Of a stretch of DNA of 12,907 nt, positions 7,996-12,907 are shown one piece after another. Origin of the DNA: an uncultured Collinsella sp. (GTDB taxonomy: Bacteria; Actinomycetota; Coriobacteriia; Coriobacteriales; Coriobacteriaceae); assembly GCA_902479205.1 (NCBI GenBank), contig CABSNX010000037.1:1-12907 (forward strand). Reading direction: 5' to 3'. The first letter of the stretch is position 1. Each line of letters begins with the position of its first letter. The position numbers and the translations under genes are program-made. The notes beneath the pieces are model-generated. The model was not told where the DNA came from. It saw only the letters and a list, made by a program, of their open reading frames with translations, and did no database searches.

Positions 7996-8027
7996 TTCTT
8001 GCGTTCGCGGTGGCGCTCCGTTATTCT
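7977..8027 (+). promoter_or_regulatory. tRNA-Leu promoter with upstream A/T-tract element, partly inside tatD
   Basis: TTGCGT (7999-8004) and TATTCT (8022-8027) are spaced by 17 bases, and the tRNA begins 12 bases after the -10. CAAACTTTTTCAAAAA (7977-7992), resembling the element before tRNA-Phe, lies six bases before the -35 and encodes the last residues of TatD. Confidence 0.75.
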
Positions 8028-8038
8028 AATTCCTGCAC

Positions 8039-8125
8039 GCGGGCGTGGCGGAATTGGCAGACGCGTACGGTTCAGGTCCGTATGGGGGCAACCCCATGAA
8101 GGTTCAAGTCCTTTCGCCCGCACCA
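8039..8125 (+). tRNA. tRNA-Leu(CAG)
   Basis: All stems pair: acceptor GCGGGCG/CGCCCGC, D-stem GCG/CGC, anticodon stem TACGG/CCGTA with CAG at 8073-8075, a long variable arm with GGGG/CCCC as expected for a class II tRNA, and T-arm GAAGG/CCTTT with TTCAAGT. The 3' CCA is encoded (8123-8125), unlike in the tRNA-Phe of this window. Confidence 0.97.
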
Positions 8126-8136
8126 TTGATTGAAAG

Positions 8137-8161
8137 AGCTCCCAGCAATGGGGGCTTTTTT
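8137..8161 (+). terminator. Rho-independent terminator after tRNA-Leu
   Basis: AGCTCCCA (8137-8144) and TGGGGGCT (8149-8156) form an 8-bp stem with one T-G pair closed by a GCAA tetraloop, followed by six T. Confidence 0.9.
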
Positions 8162-8180
8162 GTTATGGGCCTCCTGTTGG

Positions 8181-8210
8181 TGTCACGTGGCTGCTTCGTG
8201 CGGGTATCCT
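8181..8210 (+). promoter_or_regulatory. Putative promoter of the SPFH gene
   Basis: TATCCT (8205-8210) is a plausible -10 with a weak TGTCAC (8181-8186) 18 bases upstream. A new promoter is expected here because the tRNA-Leu terminator lies between tatD and this gene. Confidence 0.35.
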
Positions 8211-8242
8211 AATGCCAACGTGTGCCTATCAGAGGAGAGACC

Positions 8243-9181
8243 ATGCTGTTGTCCGGTATTATCGCTGCTCTTACGAGCTTTCTACTTCCCATCATCATTT
8301 TGCTGCTGCTGCTCCCCAACGCCTGCTATGTCGTTGAACAGCAGCATGCCGTGATCATCGAGCGTCTGGGCAAGTTCAATCGCATCGTCAACGCGGGCTT
8401 CCACATGAAGGTGCCCGTGATCGACCGCAAGGCCGCCACGGTGAGTCTGCGCACCATGAAAAACGGTTTTGGCATCGACGTTAAGACCCAGGACAACGTG
8501 ACCATCGGCCTTGAGGTCTCTGCTCAGTACCACGTGAGCTATGACATGGGCGCCGGCCCGGCAGATTCGGGCATCTACAAGAGCTACTACATGCTGCAGG
8601 AGCCCGTCGACCAGATGCGTGATTTCATCACCGACGCCCTGCGCTCTTCCATCCCTGTCTATACGCTCGATGAGGTCTTTGCCAAGAAGGATGACATCGC
8701 CAAGGACGTTAATGCCACCGTGTCCGAGCAGATGGCTGCCTACGGCTTTACCCTCGTGTCGACACTCATCACCAAGATCGCGCTGCCGACCGAGGTCGAG
8801 AACTCCATGAACGACATCAATGCCGCCCAGCGCAAGCGCGCTGCTGCGCAGGAGCTCGCCGAGGCCGACCGCATCAAGCGCGTCACCGAGGCGACCGCCG
8901 AGGCCGAGGCGATGGAAAAGGCGGGCGAAGGCATCGCCAACCAGCGCAAGGCCATCGCGCTGGGCATCAAGGATTCGCTCGAGATCATCCAGGAGACGGG
9001 TGTCGGTAACGACGAGGCCAACCAGCTGTTCATGTTTACGCAGTGGTCCGAGATGATGACAGAGTTCGCTCGCACGGGTAAAACATCGACGGTCGTACTG
9101 CCGAGCGATTTCTCGCAGTCGGCCTCGATGTTCGAGCAGATGCTGACCGCCAGCAAAGTTCAAAACGATTCGAAGGAGTAG
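8243..9181 (+). CDS. SPFH/Band 7 membrane protein resembling HIR-type stomatins
   Basis: The 312-residue protein opens with a strongly hydrophobic segment (about 2-26, with a run of Ile/Leu) that would anchor it in the membrane. The SPFH domain follows, with QQHAVIIERLGKFNRIVNAG, VPVIDRKAATVSLRT and TQDNVTIGLEVSAQYHV. A charged Ala/Glu/Lys helix (about 190-240) is the usual flotillin-like oligomerisation coiled coil. The tail, GIANQRKAIALGIKDSLEII and then MFTQWSEMMTEF, looks like the end of plant hypersensitive-induced-response (HIR) proteins rather than HflC/HflK. Such proteins form large membrane rings or scaffolds. No NfeD partner gene is adjacent. The ATG at 8243 follows AGAGGAGAG; a GTG at 8222 lies upstream of that site and is rejected. 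rlmH follows after six bases. Confidence 0.88.
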   Translation: MLLSGIIAALTSFLLPIIILLLLLPNACYVVEQQHAVIIERLGKFNRIVNAGFHMKVPVIDRKAATVSLRTMKNGFGIDVKTQDNVTIGLEVSAQYHVSYDMGAGPADSGIYKSYYMLQEPVDQMRDFITDALRSSIPVYTLDEVFAKKDDIAKDVNATVSEQMAAYGFTLVSTLITKIALPTEVENSMNDINAAQRKRAAAQELAEADRIKRVTEATAEAEAMEKAGEGIANQRKAIALGIKDSLEIIQETGVGNDEANQLFMFTQWSEMMTEFARTGKTSTVVLPSDFSQSASMFEQMLTASKVQNDSKE

Positions 9182-9187
9182 ACGCGC

Positions 9188-9658
9188 GTGAAATACACCG
9201 TCGTTTGCGTCGGTAAGCTCAAGGAGCGCTTTTGGAAGGACGCGTGCGCTGAGTACACCAAGCGCCTAGGTGCCTATGCCAAGATGGATATCCGCGAGGT
9301 GGCCGATATCGACCCGGCTAAGGCGGGCGGCGTGGATGCCGCACGCGACAAGGAGGGGGCGGCGATTCTTGCAGCCCTGCCGCCTCGAGCGCATGTGATC
9401 CTGCTTGCCATTGAGGGCAAAGAGCGCTCGAGCGAGGAGCTTTCGGCGCGGCTCGACGATCTTATGCTGCGTGGTAACAGCGACATCGCCTTTGTGATTG
9501 GTGGATCGGACGGCGTGAGCGATGACGTGCGCACACGAGCCGACGAGATGCTCAGCTTTGGACGTATTACCTTGCCGCACAACTTGGCGCGCGTGGTGCT
9601 GCTGGAGCAAATCTACCGCGCCTGCAAGATCAGCCGTGGCGAGCCGTATCACAAATAG
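9188..9658 (+). CDS. rlmH: 23S rRNA pseudouridine-1915 N3-methyltransferase RlmH
   Basis: RlmH methylates pseudouridine 1915 in helix 69 of 23S rRNA on assembled ribosomes, with S-adenosylmethionine; it is a SPOUT-fold dimer. The 156-residue length is exactly typical. Motifs seen are an N-terminal VVCVGKLKERFWKDACAEY, LLAIEGKERSSEE (72-84), FVIGGSDG (102-109, the cofactor knot), and the near-invariant LPHNLARVVLLEQIYRA (129-145) with the C-terminal GEPYHK. Start is GTG at 9188; its ribosome binding site AAGGAG (9173-9178) lies inside the last codons of the SPFH gene, so translation of the two is linked. No terminator was found after it. Confidence 0.97.
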   Translation: MKYTVVCVGKLKERFWKDACAEYTKRLGAYAKMDIREVADIDPAKAGGVDAARDKEGAAILAALPPRAHVILLAIEGKERSSEELSARLDDLMLRGNSDIAFVIGGSDGVSDDVRTRADEMLSFGRITLPHNLARVVLLEQIYRACKISRGEPYHK

Positions 9659-9731
9659 GTCGGCAATACGAAACAATGCCGTGGGACAATAGCCTTCGTT
9701 TTGAAGAGCGTGTCTGAGAGGACTATGAGAT

Positions 9732-10502
9732 ATGAAGATCGGATTTGTCGGTTTTGGCAATATGGCGAGCGCTATGGCCGATGGCTGGATCGCCGCCGGT
9801 GTGACTGCGAGCGATATATGCGCCTGCGCGGGCCACTACGACGCCTTGGTCGAGCGTTGTGAGGCACGTGGGATGGTTGCCTGTCGTGATGCGGCGGAGG
9901 TTGTCGCCGCATCCGATATCGTGGTTGCTGCGGTCAAGCCATACATGATTGAGAAGGTCTTCGCTCCGCTCAAAGAAACCCTTGCCGACAAGGTTGTCCT
10001 TTCGGTCGCCTGGACCTGGGATAGCGCCAAGTGGGAGCAGGTCCTGCCGGGTGTCGCACACATCTCGACGGTGCCCAACACACCGGTTTCGGTGGGCGAG
10101 GGCGTTATCGCCTGCGAGAAGGCTTCCACGCTTGGCGATGAGCAGCGTGCCGTGGTGCTCGACCTGCTCGGTAAGCTTGGCACCGTCGTCGAGCTCGACA
10201 CGAGCCTGCTGTTTGTGGGCGGTACCGTGGGCGGTTGCGCACCGGCATTTGTCGCCATGGCGATTGAGGCCTTGGGCGACGCGGCCGTCAAGCACGGTAT
10301 CCCGCGCGCCGATGCCTATCGCATTGTGAGCCAGATGGTGCTGGGCACGGCAAAGCTGCAGCTTGCGACTGGTCAGCATCCTGCGGCGATGAAGGATGCC
10401 GTATGCTCACCCGGCGGCGCCACCATCAAGGGCGTCGTCGCGCTCGAGGATGCTGGCATGCGCAGCGCCCTGGTCAAGGCCATCGACGCCACCCTCCAGT
10501 AA
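9732..10502 (+). CDS. proC: Pyrroline-5-carboxylate reductase
   Basis: ProC reduces 1-pyrroline-5-carboxylate to proline with NAD(P)H, the last step of proline synthesis. The 256-residue protein has the dinucleotide-binding GFVGFGNM (4-11), VAAVKP, a VPNTP motif where the family usually has M-P-N-T-P, and the active-site region SPGGATIKGVVALEDAGMR (226-244). The usual T-G-S-G-P-A-Y helix reads GGCAPAF, a modest deviation that keeps the P-A. It is slightly short but complete. The ATG at 9732 follows GAGAGGA with about nine bases' spacing; another ATG at 9725 is out of frame. A 73-base gap separates it from rlmH with only a weak -10-like box. It ends facing the convergent small gene, with a long palindrome between. 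Confidence 0.93.
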   Translation: MKIGFVGFGNMASAMADGWIAAGVTASDICACAGHYDALVERCEARGMVACRDAAEVVAASDIVVAAVKPYMIEKVFAPLKETLADKVVLSVAWTWDSAKWEQVLPGVAHISTVPNTPVSVGEGVIACEKASTLGDEQRAVVLDLLGKLGTVVELDTSLLFVGGTVGGCAPAFVAMAIEALGDAAVKHGIPRADAYRIVSQMVLGTAKLQLATGQHPAAMKDAVCSPGGATIKGVVALEDAGMRSALVKAIDATLQ

Positions 10503-10660
10503 AACCTGCCATTTAGGGACAGGTTTATTTTGGCAGGTTTTCCTGCGGTTTTATCTCTATAGCAAAAAGCGCCTCGCAACTGGCTCAATTCCAGTTGCGA
10601 GGCGCTTGCGTTTGCCCAGATAAAACCGACCAAAATAAACCAGTCCCTTTTTGGCAGGTT
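10501..10660. repeat. 160-bp imperfect palindrome between convergent genes (REPIN- or MITE-like)
   Basis: Nested complementary blocks run from both ends to the centre: AACCTGCCA (10503) with TGGCAGGTT (10652); GGGAC (10516) with GTCCC (10643); GGTTTATTTTGG (10522) with CCAAAATAAACC (10630); GGTTTTATCT (10547) with AGATAAAACC (10618); GCAAA (10562) with TTTGC (10611); and a perfect 17-bp core, AAGCGCCTCGCAACTGG (10567-10583) with its complement (10591-10607), around the loop CTCAATT. The left side can fold alternatively on its own: AAAACCTGCCA (10501) with TGGCAGGTTTT (10531). It overlaps both adjacent stop codons and probably ends transcription from both sides. Confidence 0.9.
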
Positions 10661-10832
10661 AGTCCCAGAAGCTGTCTTGATCGTCCTCGTCCTTGGGGCC
10701 GCGGTCGACATACATCTTATGGGTGCGCTTCTCCATTACAAAGGCAAGAATCGCAAACAGTAGGATGCCGCCGGCGAAAAGGATGGCAAAACCGGTGCGG
10801 GTGCCAAACAAAAAGGAAAAAACTGCGTCCAT
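10659..10832 (-). CDS. Small single-pass membrane protein, 57 residues
   Basis: Read on the minus strand from the ATG at 10832 to the TAA at 10659, this encodes 57 residues. Residues 14-33 (GFAILFAGGILLFAILAFVM) form one clear membrane helix, followed by a basic stretch (EKRTHK) and a very acidic tail (PKDEDDQDSFWD). By the positive-inside rule the tail should be cytoplasmic. A good ribosome binding site (AAGAAGG) ends seven bases before the ATG. It is divergent from serS and convergent with proC, and its stop codon lies in the end of the 160-bp palindrome. I do not recognise a family. The well-formed helix, charge layout and ribosome site make it a likely real gene, but conservation has not been tested. 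Confidence 0.75.
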   Translation of the reverse strand: MDAVFSFLFGTRTGFAILFAGGILLFAILAFVMEKRTHKMYVDRGPKDEDDQDSFWD

Positions 10833-10856
10833 TGGGTGCCTTCTTGCGTAGTTGGG

Positions 10857-10927
10857 TTGGGTCGTAAACGCTCATAAGTATATACTTGCCCATACATGTA
10901 CAAGGTTGCAACCTAAATGGAATGTAT
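10857..10927. promoter_or_regulatory. Divergent promoter region of serS and the small membrane gene
   Basis: AAGTATATACTT (10876-10887) is a 12-bp perfect palindrome that gives a TATACT -10 on either strand. For serS, TTGGGT (10857-10862) lies 18 bases upstream of it; for the minus-strand gene, TTGTAC lies 15 bases upstream, a short spacing. A second perfect palindrome, AGGTTGCAACCT (10903-10914), would lie in the serS leader, flanked by ATACAT (10892-10897) and ATGTAT (10922-10927). The leader is too short for a T-box. Confidence 0.5.
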
Positions 10928-10943
10928 ATCGCCGGAGGATCTA

Positions 10944-12227
10944 ATGCTTGATATCAAGTTTGTTCGCGAGAACCCCGATGCCATCGATACCGCCATGGCC
11001 AACCGCCAGACGTCTTGGGATCGAGAGAAGTTCTTCGAGCTCGACGACGAGCGCCGTGCCGTCATCACCGAGGTCGAGGAGCTCCAGGCTACGCGCAATG
11101 CCGAGTCCAAGAAGATCGGCGCCCTGATGAAGGAGGGCAAGAAGGACGAGGCCGAGGCCGCCAAGGAGGCCGTGCGCGCCGTCAACGAGAAGATTGACGG
11201 TCTGGCCGAGCGCCGCACTGCTCTCGAGCAGGAGCAGTACGACTTCATGGCTCACCTGCCCAACATCCCTTGCGAGGCCACGCCGTACGGCAAGGACGAG
11301 GACGAGAACATCGAGCGCCGTCGTTGGGGCACCCCGCGCGAGTTCGACTTCGACTTTAAGCCGCACTGGGATCTGGGCACCGATCTCGACATCCTCGATT
11401 TCGAGCGCGGCAACAAGCTCTCCGGCAGCCGCTTTACCGTTCTCGGTGGCGCCGGCGCCCGGCTTGAGCGCGCCCTCATCAACTTCTTCCTTGACACGCA
11501 CACCAGCCGTGGTTTTAAGGAGTGGTGGCCGCCCATCGTCGTCAAGCGTCAGACCATGTTTGGCACGGGTCAGCTGCCCAAGTTCGAGGACGACGCCTAT
11601 CACGTCTCGGGCGACAACTTCCTGATTCCCACCGCCGAGGTCGTGCTTACCAACCTGCACGCCGGCGAGGTTCTCGATGCTGATACCCTGCCGCGCCGCT
11701 ACACCGCCTTCACCCCCTGCTTCCGCGAGGAGGCCGGCTCCGCTGGTCGCGACACCCGCGGCATCATCCGCCAGCACGAGTTCGACAAGGTCGAGATGGT
11801 CAAGTTTGCCAAGCCGGAGGAGTCCGACGAGGAGCTCGAGAGCATGACCGCCGAGGCCGAGTACCTGCTGCAGCAGCTGGGTCTCCCGTATCGTGTGATT
11901 AGCCTGTGCACCGGCGACCTGGGCTTCTCTGCCCGTCAGACCTACGACATCGAAGTTTGGCTGCCGAGCTACAACGCCTACAAGGAGATCAGCTCCTGCT
12001 CCAACTGCGGCGACTTCCAGGCCCGTCGCGCTAACATCAAGTATCGCGACCCCGAGAACTTCAAGGGCTCGCGCTACCTGCACACCCTCAACGGTTCCGG
12101 CCTGCCGGCTGGCCGCACCATGGCCGCCATCCTGGAGAACTACCAGAACGCCGACGGCACCATCACGATTCCCGAGGTTCTTCGTCCTTACATGGGCGGC
12201 CTCGAGAAGATCGAGCCGGTCGCGTAG
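10944..12227 (+). CDS. serS: Seryl-tRNA synthetase
   Basis: SerRS charges tRNA-Ser (and tRNA-Sec where present) with serine. The 427-residue protein begins MLDIKFVRENPDAI, the standard family start, followed by the long coiled-coil arm that grips the tRNA variable arm (about residues 28-100, rich in Glu, Lys and Arg). The class II core holds motif 2, FREEAGSAGRDTRGIIRQHEF (260-280), a conserved SCSNCGDFQARR (351-362) and motif 3, GSGLPAGRT (384-392), where the usual A-V is P-A. The start at 10944 is fixed by GGAGGA (10934-10939); the in-frame ATG at 10917 precedes that site and would add nine residues foreign to the family. A strong terminator follows. Confidence 0.97.
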   Translation: MLDIKFVRENPDAIDTAMANRQTSWDREKFFELDDERRAVITEVEELQATRNAESKKIGALMKEGKKDEAEAAKEAVRAVNEKIDGLAERRTALEQEQYDFMAHLPNIPCEATPYGKDEDENIERRRWGTPREFDFDFKPHWDLGTDLDILDFERGNKLSGSRFTVLGGAGARLERALINFFLDTHTSRGFKEWWPPIVVKRQTMFGTGQLPKFEDDAYHVSGDNFLIPTAEVVLTNLHAGEVLDADTLPRRYTAFTPCFREEAGSAGRDTRGIIRQHEFDKVEMVKFAKPEESDEELESMTAEAEYLLQQLGLPYRVISLCTGDLGFSARQTYDIEVWLPSYNAYKEISSCSNCGDFQARRANIKYRDPENFKGSRYLHTLNGSGLPAGRTMAAILENYQNADGTITIPEVLRPYMGGLEKIEPVA

Positions 12228-12249
12228 GTTGCCTACATAAGCGATTTGC

Positions 12250-12279
12250 AAGGGCGCTCCTTTCTGGGGCGCCCTTTTT
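12250..12279 (+). terminator. Rho-independent terminator after serS
   Basis: AAGGGCGCTCC (12250-12260) and GGGGCGCCCTT (12266-12276) form an 11-bp stem with one T-G pair around TTTCT, followed by a run of T to 12279. Confidence 0.92.
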
Positions 12280-12327
12280 GTGTGCGGAGCTATACCATAT
12301 CGTGCGGACAGCTCAATAGAAAACACA

Positions 12328-12367
12328 CGAACAAACGTTCTGTATACAGCCATCTACCTGCTATGCT
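12328..12367 (+). promoter_or_regulatory. LexA-type (SOS) box candidate over the promoter of the last gene
   Basis: CGAAC-AAAC-GTTC (12328-12340) matches the Gram-positive and actinobacterial LexA core GAAC-N4-GTTC. It overlaps a possible -35 TTCTGT (12338-12343), 18 bases before a -10 TATGCT (12362-12367). A perfect palindrome, CTGTATACAG (12340-12349), directly abuts it. An eight-base core like this is expected by chance roughly 0.2 times in a window of this length, so position is the main support. Confidence 0.45.
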
Positions 12368-12400
12368 TATGTTAAATAGAAGCGAGAGGAAGGGGATGCG

Positions 12401-12778
12401 ATGGAGCTGTTTGATGAGCGGGTAGTTTTGTTTGAGAGCGATGAAGGTGGGGAGCACTTACTAGTTACGTGTGAGCCATCGGGTGTGGGTGGTTTGGTGG
12501 TGCGGCAGACGAGCGAGGGCCCGTTGACCCAATGGTGTTTTGAGGAGTCGTCGCATGTAGTCGAGACTTTTGTGACGCACGAGGGGCTTGTGACGCTTGA
12601 GCGGTTCTATGGAGTTGGGACTTCTAACCAGGTCGCGCGCATGCTGAGCATCTCGTTTGCCGATTATGACTGTGCCCAGCGGGTGCGCTCGCTTTTGAGG
12701 GAGCTCGGTGCCGGGTTCGATGTGGTTGAAAAACCGATTGATCGCATGGGGGACGCTGGCGCATGCGGAGCTGCGTAA
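12401..12778 (+). CDS. Unrecognised 125-residue protein, possibly SOS-controlled
   Basis: A 125-residue, mildly acidic soluble protein with no signal peptide or membrane segment. It alternates short hydrophobic strands (RVVLFES, HLLVTCEPSG, GLVVRQTS, VVETFVTHEGLVTLERFYG) in the first 70 residues, then a segment SISFADYDCAQRVRSLLRELG that looks helical. This suggests a small mostly-beta domain with a helix, but I do not recognise the family. The ATG at 12401 follows AGGAAGGGG. Codon use (more TTT, GTG, TTG, TTA, CTA) is less GC-biased than in serS, consistent with a less expressed or accessory gene. It stands alone between the serS terminator and tRNA-Arg, with a LexA-like box over its putative promoter. 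Confidence 0.75.
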   Translation: MELFDERVVLFESDEGGEHLLVTCEPSGVGGLVVRQTSEGPLTQWCFEESSHVVETFVTHEGLVTLERFYGVGTSNQVARMLSISFADYDCAQRVRSLLRELGAGFDVVEKPIDRMGDAGACGAA

Positions 12779-12787
12779 GGAACATAT

Positions 12788-12842
12788 TCTCAAAAAAGTT
12801 TGAGATTGTGCTTGACTCCAACTAACTAAAGTGGTTTTATAT
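12788..12842 (+). promoter_or_regulatory. tRNA-Arg promoter with upstream A-tract hairpin element
   Basis: TTGACT (12812-12817) is a good -35; TTTTAT (12835-12840) at 17 bases, or an overlapping TTTATA one base on, serves as -10. Upstream, TCTCAAA-AAAG-TTTGAGA (12788-12805) is an inverted repeat whose A-tract resembles the elements before the other two tRNA genes. Confidence 0.65.
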
Positions 12843-12852
12843 GGCTTGCGCT

Positions 12853-12907
12853 GCGGCGTTACCTCAGCTGGATAGAGGGTCTGACTACGAATCAGAACGT
12901 CATAGGT
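12853..12907 (+). tRNA. tRNA-Arg(ACG), cut by the window end
   Basis: The D-stem CCTC/GAGG and anticodon stem TCTGA/TCAGA pair perfectly, with loop CTACGAA and anticodon ACG at 12887-12889 (expected to be edited to ICG). The sequence runs off the window at the start of the T-arm, so the acceptor stem cannot be checked. Confidence 0.92.

Noticed and set aside
8222..8242. Upstream GTG start for the SPFH gene
   Set aside because: It would place the ribosome binding site inside the coding sequence and add seven charged residues before the membrane anchor.
10887..10943. T-box riboswitch before serS
   Set aside because: The leader is about 50 bases, too short, and no T-box sequence or terminator/antiterminator pair is present.
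12340..12349. CTGTATACAG as an E. coli-type LexA box
   Set aside because: The two halves are right but the spacing is 2 rather than 8 bases; kept only as a palindrome abutting the GAAC-N4-GTTC site.
10941..12353. A 470-residue minus-strand open frame opposite serS
   Set aside because: Shadow of serS. It also runs through the serS terminator and carries no recognisable domain.

Overview
The window looks like chromosomal DNA of a high-GC Gram-positive bacterium, most likely a gut coriobacterium such as Collinsella or a close relative. This is an inference from GC-rich codon use, strong AGGAGG-type ribosome binding sites, a Tad-pilus gene end, the mix of genes and the protein sequences. No database search was possible. 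Most of the window is core housekeeping DNA. The accessory pieces are the left end (1-2000), the GH5 gene, and several intergenic palindromes.

Layout. Bases 1-1390 hold three tightly overlapping genes: the C-terminal part of an unrecognised protein, a TadE-like pseudopilin, and a DUF192 protein. This is the end of a Tad (Flp-type) pilus or secretion locus. Bases 1391-2000 hold a small toxin-antitoxin-like pair with a palindromic operator candidate. The toxin-like gene appears frameshifted at a run of seven A. A tRNA-Phe with its own promoter and terminator follows, then a long hairpin. Next come a GH5 glucanase-like protein lacking expected catalytic residues, and rsmI 6 bases later. metG has its own upstream signals and a strong terminator. 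rsmA and tatD overlap, and the end of tatD carries upstream promoter sequence for tRNA-Leu(CAG). An SPFH membrane protein and rlmH are translationally close, followed by proC. Between proC and a convergent, previously unlisted 57-aa membrane protein gene (minus strand) lies a 160-bp imperfect palindrome. serS is divergent from the small gene and ends in a terminator. An unrecognised 125-aa gene follows, with a GAAC-N4-GTTC LexA-type box over its putative -35. The window ends inside tRNA-Arg(ACG).

The core genes are strongly translation-themed: rRNA methylation by RsmI, RsmA and RlmH, aminoacylation by MetRS and SerRS, and three tRNAs. All three tRNA promoters share an A-tract/T-tract element just upstream of the -35. 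The best candidates for something new are the 160-bp palindrome, the GH5-like protein with lost catalytic residues, the A7 frameshift in the toxin-like gene, and the possible SOS control of the last gene. I saw no CRISPR array, complete insertion sequence, prophage or obvious new multi-gene system.
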